A stretch of DNA of 7,211 bases from assembly GCA_019348435.1 (NCBI GenBank), contig JAHWJM010000126.1, positions 1 to 7,211 of the forward strand, written 5' to 3'. Both the position numbers and the translations under genes were made by a program. This document shows positions 1 to 5,990 of the stretch, in pieces; positions within the stretch are counted from its first letter, which is position 1, and every line of letters starts with the position of its first letter. The notes beneath the pieces were generated by a model. It worked only from the letters and a program-made list of their open reading frames with translations. It had not been told where the DNA came from and made no database searches. The stretch comes from Actinomycetota bacterium. Lineage in GTDB: Bacteria; Actinomycetota; Thermoleophilia; Solirubrobacterales; Solirubrobacteraceae.

Positions 1-216
1 CAGGTGCGCGCGCAGCGCCTCGCGCAGGTCGATCGCGTGCCGCAGGTCGGCCGCGGTGACGCGCAGGTCCTTCCCGCCTTGGTCCGCGAGGCCGTGCTCG
101 GCGAGCCAGCGCGCCAGCTCGGCCGGCCCGGCCAGCAGCTCGATGCCGTCGTCGACGTCGAGCGTATTGACAAAGGAGCGAACGGTTTCGAGGTCGCCGG
201 GGGCCGGGTTCGACAT
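1..216 (-). CDS. ABATE/CGNR zinc-finger family putative transcriptional regulator, N-terminal fragment
   Basis: Reading the - strand from ATG at 216 gives an open frame of 72 codons that leaves the window at position 1, so the C-terminal part is not visible. The protein begins MSNPAPGDLETVRSFVNTLD and continues with ELLAGPAELARWLAEHGL and LRHAIDLREALRAHL. This pattern (F-V-N-T-L-D near the N-terminus, then a W-L-x-x-H-G-L helix, then L-R-x-A-L-R) is typical of the ABATE domain, which precedes a C-terminal CGNR zinc finger in a large actinobacterial family of putative stress-related regulators. The zinc finger would lie beyond the left edge and cannot be confirmed. No Shine-Dalgarno is seen. 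A TACACT box ends 6 nt before the ATG, which suggests a leaderless transcript and supports this start. The ligand or signal is unknown. Confidence 0.75.
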   Translation of the reverse strand, partial: MSNPAPGDLETVRSFVNTLDVDDGIELLAGPAELARWLAEHGLADQGGKDLRVTAADLRHAIDLREALRAHL

Positions 217-228
217 GACACCAGTGTA
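217..228 (-). promoter_or_regulatory. Candidate leaderless promoter (-10 TACACT) of the ABATE-family gene
   Basis: On the - strand TACACT (228-223) is followed by 6 nt and then ATG at 216. Transcription would then start at or next to the start codon, as in the leaderless genes common in actinobacteria. The -35 position 17 nt upstream (251-246) reads GGTTAT, a poor match to TTGACA. The small inverted repeat ACAC-CA-GTGT (218-227) covers the -10. Confidence 0.4.
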
Positions 229-233
229 GACCC

Positions 234-262
234 TTGACAGGTTAGATAACCGGCTATATCGT
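234..262 (+). promoter_or_regulatory. Sigma-70-type promoter for the 314-628/625-1173 unit
   Basis: A perfect TTGACA (234-239), a 17-nt spacer and TATCGT (257-262) lie on the + strand. The predicted start of transcription is near 269, giving a leader of about 45 nt before ATG 314. The spacer begins with the inverted repeat GGTTA-GA-TAACC (240-251). The site sits in a locally AT-rich patch (about 242-275) in otherwise very GC-rich DNA, which supports a real promoter. Confidence 0.5.
240..251. promoter_or_regulatory. Palindrome GGTTA-GA-TAACC, candidate operator between divergent genes
   Basis: This is a 5-bp perfect inverted repeat with a 2-bp centre. It lies inside the spacer of the + strand promoter and on the expected -35 region of the - strand promoter. 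A bound protein could control both directions. Autoregulation by the ABATE-family product is possible but is only an inference. The arms are short, so chance occurrence is not excluded. Confidence 0.3.
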
Positions 263-313
263 TTTACAAGTTACAGCAGAAGCAGGTGCCGACTGTCCTG
301 TCAGGGGGCTCGC

Positions 314-628
314 ATGTTGCATCCATCCGCATTCACCAGGTTCGCCTCTCCCTCTGAGCGGCGCGTGCCGCGGCGCCAGCTCGGCGCCGACGACGAGGCG
401 GTGCTCGTCATCCGACCCGCCTCGCCCGCGGACGAGTCGGCGATCGCGCGCCTCAGCGCGCTCGACGAGCACGAGCTGCCGCGCGGCGAGCGCCTAATCG
501 GCGAGCTCGGCGGGCGCATCGTCGCCGCGCTCGACGTGCGCAGCGGCCGCGCGGTCGCCGACCCGTTCGTGCCCACGAGCGGCGTGCTCGAGCTGCTCGG
601 GCTGCGCGCTGCGCAGGTGCGGCGATGA
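314..628 (+). CDS. Small conserved actinobacterial-type protein resembling a GNAT N-terminal segment (function unknown)
   Basis: This gene encodes 104 residues. The start ATG at 314 is preceded by AGGGGG (303-308) with a 5-nt gap, a good ribosome binding site. Residues 1-30 are basic, Ser/Pro-rich and low in recognisable features. From about residue 31 the sequence LVIRPASPADESAIARLSAL looks like the first strand and helix of a GNAT acetyltransferase. It then continues with LIGELGGRIVAALDVRSG and AVADPFVPTSGVLELLGLRA. The acetyl-CoA pyrophosphate loop (R/Q-x-x-G-x-G/A) is absent, so I would not call it an acetyltransferase. Short proteins of this pattern are, as I recall, frequent in actinobacteria and unassigned. 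It overlaps the downstream cupin gene by ATGA (625-628), implying translational coupling. The gene reading is fairly sure; the function is not known. Confidence 0.65.
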   Translation: MLHPSAFTRFASPSERRVPRRQLGADDEAVLVIRPASPADESAIARLSALDEHELPRGERLIGELGGRIVAALDVRSGRAVADPFVPTSGVLELLGLRAAQVRR

Positions 629-1173
629 TCGTCGCCCTCGACGAGATCCCGCGCGCGTCTGAGCCGTGCGACCCGTCGCTGGACTGGCGCCCCGTGCGCG
701 ACCACCTCGCGATCACGTCGTTCGGCGTCAATGCGTTCCTCGGCGAGCAGCCGGGCGATCGCGTCGTCGAGCTGCACGACGAGGAGGGCGGCCACGAGGA
801 GCTCTACATCGTCGTGCGCGGCGCGGCGCGCTTCGTCATCGACGGTGTCGAGCACGCGGTGCCCGCGGGCAGCGTCGTACACGTGGCGCCCGAGACCACG
901 CGCGAGGCGTTCGCGACGCAGCCGGAGACCGCGGTGCTCGTCGTCGGCGCCTCGCCGGACAAGCCGTTCGAGGTGTCCGATTGGGAGGCGCGCCAGCTCC
1001 GGGCCAGCGGCGGAGATGAAGTGGGTTCAGCTGGTCAACGCGAGGGGTGGAGCTGGCCGCTGGAGTGTCGAACAGTCGCGTGTGCCGCGCGCACTCGACA
1101 CACCCATGGTTCGAGAGCATGCACAACTGACGGATCGAACCAGCGCCGCGATCCATCCGTCACCCGTGCATGA
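625..1173 (+). CDS. Cupin-domain protein with anomalous C-terminal tail
   Basis: The open frame is 182 residues and starts in the ATGA overlap with the gene before it. Residues about 38-115 form a single cupin barrel. Motif 1 is GDRVVELHDEEGGHEELYIV, with His51, His57 and Glu59 as likely metal ligands. Motif 2 is around AVPAGSVVHVAPETTREAFA (His86). A conserved-looking FEVSDWEARQL follows at about 116-125. Related single-cupin proteins that I recall either stop near here or carry TPR-like helices. Instead, residues about 127-182 are rich in Arg, Thr, Ser and Cys, show no domain, and are encoded by the repeat-rich DNA. The TGA stop (1171-1173) lies in the right arm of a palindrome. A TGA in another frame at 1017-1019 would end the protein at about 130 residues if a one-base indel were present. 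The substrate is unknown. Confidence 0.7.
   Translation: MIVALDEIPRASEPCDPSLDWRPVRDHLAITSFGVNAFLGEQPGDRVVELHDEEGGHEELYIVVRGAARFVIDGVEHAVPAGSVVHVAPETTREAFATQPETAVLVVGASPDKPFEVSDWEARQLRASGGDEVGSAGQREGWSWPLECRTVACAARTRHTHGSRACTTDGSNQRRDPSVTRA
1065..1101. repeat. Inverted repeat GTGTCGA/TCGACAC with an inner GTGC/GCAC stem
   Basis: GTGTCGA (1065-1071) and TCGACAC (1095-1101) are perfect 7-bp arms. Inside them GTGC (1082-1085) pairs with GCAC (1091-1094) around a CGCGC loop. The right-hand side of the two stems is continuous, and the left side has a 10-nt bulge (1072-1081). It lies about 17 bp before the larger palindrome and may be part of the same structured element or a terminator for the cupin unit. 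Confidence 0.45.
1118..1172. repeat. 55-bp interrupted palindrome (CATGCAC...TGACGGAT / ATCCGTCA...GTGCATG)
   Basis: The arms are CATGCAC (1118-1124) with GTGCATG (1166-1172), and TGACGGAT (1128-1135) with ATCCGTCA (1155-1162). All share one centre at 1145 and are separated by matching 3-nt internal loops (AAC and CCC). The apical loop is 19 nt. A competing inner pairing, GGATCG (1132-1137) with CGATCC (1149-1154), would shorten the loop to 11 nt. In total 15 base pairs are perfect. It lies between convergent genes and has no T-tract. Possible roles are a factor-dependent bidirectional terminator, an extragenic palindromic repeat, or a protein-binding site. Confidence 0.75.
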
Positions 1174-1240
1174 CATGCGTGCACAACTGACGGCGCCGCG
1201 ACCGCCGCGGCTCCATCGGTCACTTGACCATCCGTCAAAC
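1121..1240. repeat. Two degenerate 60-bp tandem units with five TGACGGATGG-like boxes
   Basis: GCACAACTGACGG occurs at 1121-1133 and again at 1181-1193. CCATCCGTCAC at 1153-1163 recurs as CCATCGGTCAC at 1213-1223. Both pairs are offset by exactly 60 bp, which points to a tandem duplication that has since diverged between the conserved boxes. Counting both strands, the box TGACSGATGG (or its core) appears at 1128, 1153-1162, 1188, 1213-1222 and 1228-1237. Small palindromes GGTCA-CT-TGACC (1218-1229) and TTGAC-CATCC-GTCAA (1224-1238) are nested in it. Confidence 0.65.
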
Positions 1241-1419
1241 GCGCAGCACCGAATCGACCGCCGTCCCTCACGATCGTCCCGCCTCCGGCCGTCACGTCCC
1301 GAGAGGTCCGGTTCCACCACTCGTGCGCGCCGAGAACGCGACAAGCCCGGGCGCACGACGAATCTCGGGTGCGTGTCCGGACGCCGGCGCTCAAGAGATG
1401 CACCGCCGGCGCAGGCGCT
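1174..1419. other. Convergent intergenic region, no gene seen apart from repeats and a hairpin
   Basis: The cupin frame (+) and pspAA (-) converge here. The left third holds the second repeat unit. The right end holds a GC-rich hairpin (1382-1411). Between 1241 and 1381 I see no ribosome binding site with a plausible start codon, no tRNA-like fold and no protein-like reading frame on either strand. Open frames that cross it have the Arg/Ser/Pro-rich composition of antisense or off-frame reading in GC-rich DNA. Confidence 0.6.
1382..1411 (-). terminator. GC-rich hairpin downstream of pspAA
   Basis: CGCCGGCG (1382-1389) and CGCCGGCG (1404-1411) are self-complementary 8-mers that pair with a 14-nt loop. 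The hairpin begins 8 nt after the pspAA stop codon on the - strand. No T-run follows, so it would be a U-less hairpin terminator of the kind often proposed in high-GC actinobacteria, or an mRNA 3' stabiliser. Confidence 0.4.
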
Positions 1420-1698
1420 TCAGTCCGGGATCAGACCTTCGCCGGTGAACTCGGCCGCGGCCTCGGTGAAGGACGTGTCGGCGGGCGGGACGATGATGTC
1501 CGAGGTCTCGATCTCCTCGTCGCCGAGATGCTCGCCCTCGCTGCGGATGACGTCGAGCATCTCCTCGAACGATTCGTGGAAGGCGTCCTCGTCATCGGCG
1601 TCGACCGCCGCGACGACCGCGTTGTCGAGCTCGTTGACGCGCTCGAGGACGTCCTGGGAGAGGCGGTACTGCCCCTCACCCATGATCCGGACGATCAT
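1420..1698 (-). CDS. PspA-associated protein, PspAA domain
   Basis: This gene encodes 92 residues beginning MIVRIMGEGQYRLSQDVLER and ending EFTGEGLIPD. The order M-I-V-R-I-x-G-E-G-Q at the start, a helical acidic middle (NELDNAVVAAVDADDEDAFH), the segment SDIIVPPADTSFTEA (about 66-80) and the terminal G-E-G-L-I-P are the hallmarks of the PspAA domain, a small partner found next to PspA/IM30 genes in actinobacteria and other groups. The protein is strongly acidic. Its ATG overlaps the pspA stop codon (ATGA, 1698-1695), so the two are probably made from one mRNA in coupled amounts. By family knowledge it is expected to work with PspA in the envelope-stress response; its molecular action is not settled. 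The frame could be read further upstream through pspA, but that extension is only antisense-like Arg/Ala sequence, so ATG 1698 is preferred. Confidence 0.9.
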   Translation of the reverse strand: MIVRIMGEGQYRLSQDVLERVNELDNAVVAAVDADDEDAFHESFEEMLDVIRSEGEHLGDEEIETSDIIVPPADTSFTEAAAEFTGEGLIPD

Positions 1699-2453
1699 GA
1701 CCTGCCCTCTCCGGACTCGAGCTCGCCCTGCGAGGGCGTGCTGCCCTGGCCGAGCTCGGCCTTCATCTTCGCCAGCTCGTCGTCGACCATCCCGCCGGTG
1801 CCGAGCTCCGCGAGCTCGCGGTCGATGTCGTCCTGTCCGGAGCCGAGCTGGGTGAGGTCCTCGAAGGTGCCCGCCGCCTCGAGCTCCTCGACTGCCGACG
1901 CGCGCGCCTTCATGTCCTCGGTCTTGTCGACCGCGCGCTGCATCGCCAAGCCGACGTCGGCCATCTCCTCGCCCACGCCGGTGGCCGCCTCGGAGATGCG
2001 CACCTGCGCCTCTGCGGCGGAGTACTGGGCCTTGATGACCTCCTTCTTGGTCCGGAACGCCTCGATCTTCGTGCGCAGGCGCTTCTCGGACTCGGTCAGC
2101 TTGTCCTGCTGGGCCTGCAGCTCGGCGACCTGCTGGTCGAGCGACTGCAGCTCGGTCTGGGCGAGCTGCTTGCGCTCCAGCGCCGTCCGCGCCAGCTCCT
2201 CGTTGCCCTGCGCCAGCGCCTGACGCGCCTGCGTGTCGAGCTTGACGACGGACTGCTCGAGCTTCTGGGCCTGCATGCCCAGGCGCTTCTTCGCCGTGAC
2301 GACGTCCGCGATGCCCTTCTTGACCTGCTGCAGCGACTCGAGCTGCCTCGTGTAGCTGTAGTCGAGCGTCTCGCCCGGGTCCTCTGCCTTGTCGAGCAGC
2401 TTGGAGATCTTCGCCTTGATGACGGTGGACATCCGTCCGGACATGCCGGCCAT
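1695..2453 (-). CDS. pspA: PspA/IM30 (phage shock protein A) family protein
   Basis: This gene encodes 252 residues. PspA/IM30 proteins are ESCRT-III-like coiled-coil proteins that oligomerise on the inner face of the cytoplasmic membrane and stabilise it under stress. Residues 8-20 form the amphipathic membrane helix, followed by the family motif LLDKAEDPGETLDYSYTRQL (19-38). Residues about 40-190 are almost entirely heptad-like helix rich in Gln, Lys, Glu and Ala. The tail TGGMVDDELAKMKAELGQGS is typical of actinobacterial members. A perfect AGGAGG (2463-2458) lies 4 nt before ATG 2453. Other in-frame ATGs at 2444 and 2432 would leave 13 and 25 nt, so 2453 is the best start. Shorter forms are possible because the conserved part begins near MSTVIKAK. 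The gene is coupled to pspAA by ATGA. No sigma-54 activator or pspC gene is in the window. Confidence 0.92.
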   Translation of the reverse strand: MAGMSGRMSTVIKAKISKLLDKAEDPGETLDYSYTRQLESLQQVKKGIADVVTAKKRLGMQAQKLEQSVVKLDTQARQALAQGNEELARTALERKQLAQTELQSLDQQVAELQAQQDKLTESEKRLRTKIEAFRTKKEVIKAQYSAAEAQVRISEAATGVGEEMADVGLAMQRAVDKTEDMKARASAVEELEAAGTFEDLTQLGSGQDDIDRELAELGTGGMVDDELAKMKAELGQGSTPSQGELESGEGRS

Positions 2454-2457
2454 CGTG

Positions 2458-2463
2458 CCTCCT
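2458..2463 (-). promoter_or_regulatory. Ribosome binding site AGGAGG of pspA
   Basis: On the - strand AGGAGG (2463-2458) is followed by CACG and ATG at 2453. It is a full anti-16S match with a slightly short 4-nt gap, and it decides the start among three nearby in-frame ATGs. Confidence 0.7.
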
Positions 2464-2634
2464 GGGGGGTGGTGGTCTCGTTCTTTCTATCAGGCGCGGC
2501 ATGCCCGCCTGCGCGGGATCCAACCGATCAATAGCGCCGCGAGCGCGCCGGGTCCGCGGACTCGCACCGGCGATGGCCCGGCCGGCCGCGCGGTCGCCCC
2601 GGCGTTCGGCGTCTTGCACCGCGCGTGCCGACCG

Positions 2635-2655
2635 CGCCGACACGTTTGTTCGGCG
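2635..2655 (-). terminator. Hairpin downstream of malate synthase
   Basis: CGCCGA (2635-2640) and TCGGCG (2650-2655) form a 6-bp perfect stem with a 9-nt loop, beginning about 10 nt after the malate synthase stop on the - strand. There is no following T-run. It is a candidate U-less terminator separating the gene from pspA. Confidence 0.35.
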
Positions 2656-2665
2656 GGCGCTCGTC

Positions 2666-4279
<1,614 letters not shown>

Positions 4280-4296
4280 GACGCCATCCCTCGACC

Positions 4297-4330
4297 GCTT
4301 CGAAGCTAACTCTCCACGATGCTCCCCCAA
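4297..4330 (-). promoter_or_regulatory. Candidate malate synthase promoter with overlapping palindrome GCTTCGAAGC
   Basis: On the - strand TTGGGG (4330-4325), a 16-nt spacer and TAGCTT (4308-4303) form a weak sigma-70-like pair about 24 nt before GTG 4279. The perfect 10-bp palindrome GCTTCGAAGC (4297-4306) overlaps the -10 and the expected transcription start, as an operator would. Both assignments come from inspection only. Confidence 0.3.
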
Positions 4331-4385
4331 CGCGATCATCTCGAACCGCATGATCTCGTTGACGCGAGCGTCGAGCGCGCGCACG

Positions 4386-4407
4386 GGTGGCGTTTTGTCG
4401 CGCCACC
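4386..4407. promoter_or_regulatory. Inverted repeat GGTGGCG-N8-CGCCACC, candidate operator
   Basis: The 7-bp arms (4386-4392 and 4401-4407) are perfect, and the 8-nt spacer TTTTGTCG is unusually T-rich for this DNA. The repeat ends 6 bp before the TAATGT box of the lipoprotein gene, so it covers that promoter's -35 region. It could bind a dimeric regulator or fold as a hairpin in a transcript from the malate synthase side. Confidence 0.4.
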
Positions 4408-4413
4408 GCCCGC

Positions 4414-4419
4414 TAATGT
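4414..4419 (+). promoter_or_regulatory. Candidate -10 box (TAATGT) of a leaderless lipoprotein transcript
   Basis: TAATGT ends 7 nt before ATG 4427 and no Shine-Dalgarno sequence precedes that ATG. This spacing would put the transcription start on the start codon. The region 17 nt upstream (CGTTTT) is a poor -35. Confidence 0.4.
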
Positions 4420-4426
4420 GCCGCCG

Positions 4427-5632
4427 ATGCTCCGCCCCACCGGTCCTGCCGGCCGCATCGCACTCGTCCTGCTCGCCGCGCTCGTCGTGGCGGGCTGCGG
4501 GCGCGAAGTGCGCTCCGACGATCCTTCCCAGCCGGCGCTGCTGGCGCCGCCCAGCCAGGCGAAGGAGAACCTCGGCTTCCCCGAGACCGCCACGAAGAAC
4601 ACGACTCGCGTCCCCGGCACGGACCCGACGCAGACGGCCGCGGCGGTCGCGCGCGCCGTCTTCCCCGATCCGGCGCGCAAGCCCGGTGCGGTGACGATCG
4701 TCGACGCCACCGACTGGCGCGTCGCCGTCGCCGCCGCGGCGCTCATGGCCGACCCCTTCCGCGCGCCTATCCTCTTCAGCGACGGCACGAACCTGGCCGG
4801 CCCCTCGCAAACCGCGCTCGACGCCCTCGCCCCGGCGGGCTCCAAGGCCGCGGGCAACGCGCAGGTCATTCGCGTGGGCAACGTCGCCAGGCCCGCCGGC
4901 TACAAGTCGACGGACATCCGGGGGTCGACGCCGCTGGCGCTGACGCGGTCGATCGCGAGCCTGATCCGCTCGGCACACCCCGGGGTCGCGCCGAGGATCA
5001 TCATCGCAAGCTCCGACGACCCGTCGTTCGCGATGCCGGCGGCCGGCTACGCGGCGAAGACCGGCAACGCGGTCCTCTTCGTGACGAAGGACGACATCCC
5101 GAGCGAGACGCGCGCCGCTCTCGCGTCGCTGCGCGGCCTCGCGAAGCCCCGGATCTACGTCCTCGGCCCGTCGAAGCTCATCTCGCCGGCGGTCACGAAG
5201 CAGCTCAAGCGCTTTGGCACCGTCAAGCGGACCGGCGGCCAGGACCCGATCACGAACGCGATCGAGTTCGCCCGCTATCGCGACGACGCGTTTGGCTGGG
5301 GCGTCGCCAACCCCGGTCACGGCATGGTGTTCATGCGCTCCGGCCGGCCGCTCTACGCGGCGGCCGCCGCGCCTCTGTCGGGGGCCGGCAGCTACGGGCC
5401 GCTGTTCCTGCTCGACGACGCAGCACGCCTGCCGGCACGGCTGCAGAGCCAGTTGCTCGACACGCAGCCCGCCTACCGCACAGATCCGGTGGCGGGCGTA
5501 TACAACCACGGCTGGATCATCGGCACGCCCGACGCGATCTCCGTGACGGCGCAGGCACGCATCGACGCCCTGCTGGAGATCGTCCAAGAGCAGCTTCCGG
5601 GTAATCTCGACGACGATGGGGGACCCCGCTGA
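4427..5632 (+). CDS. Lipoprotein with cell wall binding repeats (CWB2-like)
   Basis: From ATG 4427 the protein has 401 residues. Residues 1-24 are a lipoprotein signal peptide: a basic start, the hydrophobic run IALVLLAALVVAG, and a lipobox V-A-G-C with Cys24 as the lipidated residue. The mature protein should therefore be anchored on the outer face of the membrane. Three related alpha/beta units follow at about 64-155, 165-265 and 270-370. Each starts like GTDPTQTA, GSTPLALT or GQDPITNA, and carries features such as APILFSDG and KPRIYVLGPSKLISPAVTKQ. This arrangement is typical of CWB2 cell-wall-binding repeats. An in-frame ATG at 4319 would add 36 residues before the signal peptide, which is implausible. 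The start has no ribosome binding site and may be leaderless. No catalytic domain is seen, so a structural or wall-binding role is the modest guess. Confidence 0.8.
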   Translation: MLRPTGPAGRIALVLLAALVVAGCGREVRSDDPSQPALLAPPSQAKENLGFPETATKNTTRVPGTDPTQTAAAVARAVFPDPARKPGAVTIVDATDWRVAVAAAALMADPFRAPILFSDGTNLAGPSQTALDALAPAGSKAAGNAQVIRVGNVARPAGYKSTDIRGSTPLALTRSIASLIRSAHPGVAPRIIIASSDDPSFAMPAAGYAAKTGNAVLFVTKDDIPSETRAALASLRGLAKPRIYVLGPSKLISPAVTKQLKRFGTVKRTGGQDPITNAIEFARYRDDAFGWGVANPGHGMVFMRSGRPLYAAAAAPLSGAGSYGPLFLLDDAARLPARLQSQLLDTQPAYRTDPVAGVYNHGWIIGTPDAISVTAQARIDALLEIVQEQLPGNLDDDGGPR

Positions 5633-5648
5633 TGACGGCGCGTCATCG
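5630..5648 (+). other. Small hairpin at the lipoprotein stop codon (GATGAC-GGCGC-GTCATC)
   Basis: GATGAC (5631-5636) and GTCATC (5642-5647) are perfect 6-bp arms with a 5-nt loop; a T-G wobble (5630/5648) can extend the stem. It includes the last two bases of the TGA stop and lies 43 nt before the next gene. It may limit read-through or mark an mRNA processing point; it is short enough to be chance. Confidence 0.35.
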
Positions 5649-5690
5649 CGCGACCGTCGTCAGCGTCCGATCCAGAGGCAAGTTGCCGCG

Positions 5691-5990
5691 ATGAGCCAGG
5701 CCGAGCACCCCAGCCGCCAGCGCCCCGACCACGAGGTCACGTTGGCCGACGTGCGCCAGCTCATGGGCGCCTCGACGCCGCACTTCGCGCTGCAGCTGCG
5801 CAACCGCATCGCCAAGCTCATCCGCGGGCTGCCGGCCGATCACCCGGCGCGGATCGAGGGCGAGCGCGAGATCGCGCGGCTGACCGAGCTCGGCTTCAAC
5901 GGCGAGGTTCGCGGGCTCGTCGCCGACCCCGGCATGACGACGCTGCCGTCGGTCACGGACAGCTCCCGCCAGGGCGACTCGACGCACTAG
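5691..5990 (+). CDS. Small hypothetical protein, helical
   Basis: From ATG 5691 this encodes 99 residues beginning MSQAEHPSRQRPDHEVTLAD. The core (about 16-68) has the pattern VTLADVRQLMGASTPHFALQ, then LRNRIAKLIRGLPADHPARI and EGEREIARLTELG. It looks like three amphipathic helices with no enzyme motif, signal peptide or membrane segment. The C-terminal 25 residues are low in structure. I do not recognise a named domain, although the core resembles uncharacterised proteins I recall from Thermoleophilia. The start is uncertain: AGAGG (5674-5678) is 12 nt before ATG 5691, while ATG 5616 would add 25 unconserved-looking residues and overlap the lipoprotein gene by 17 nt. It lies 58 bp after that gene and on the same strand, so the two may share a transcript. 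GC-rich coding bias supports a real gene. Confidence 0.7.
   Translation: MSQAEHPSRQRPDHEVTLADVRQLMGASTPHFALQLRNRIAKLIRGLPADHPARIEGEREIARLTELGFNGEVRGLVADPGMTTLPSVTDSSRQGDSTH

Larger units (their letters stand above)
2454..2665 (-). other. Intergenic region upstream of pspA with leader hairpin
   Basis: These 212 bp separate the malate synthase stop from pspA. They hold a hairpin just after the malate synthase gene (2635-2655), a small perfect hairpin CCCGC-CTGC-GCGGG (2504-2517) in the likely pspA leader, and the pspA ribosome binding site. I find no convincing -35/-10 pair, no GGAAC-type ECF site with proper spacing and no sigma-54 element, so the pspA promoter remains unplaced. Confidence 0.5.

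Noticed and set aside
1121..1240. CRISPR array
   Set aside because: Only two degenerate units occur, spaced by 60 bp start to start, with internal similarity and no uniform repeat/spacer pattern or cas genes.
1300..1345. tRNA-like T-arm around GGTTCCACCAC
   Set aside because: No matching acceptor, D or anticodon stems can be found at the right distances.
731..1855. 374-residue + strand frame across the cupin, the repeats and pspAA
   Set aside because: The composition is almost entirely Arg, Ser, Ala and Pro, and it crosses gene boundaries on both strands. It is an off-frame artefact.
4280..5587. Upstream extension of the malate synthase frame, giving a 973-residue protein on the - strand
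   Set aside because: This part is antisense to the lipoprotein gene, has Arg/Gly/Ala-rich composition with no domain, and a GTG with a ribosome binding site at 4279 gives the usual family length.
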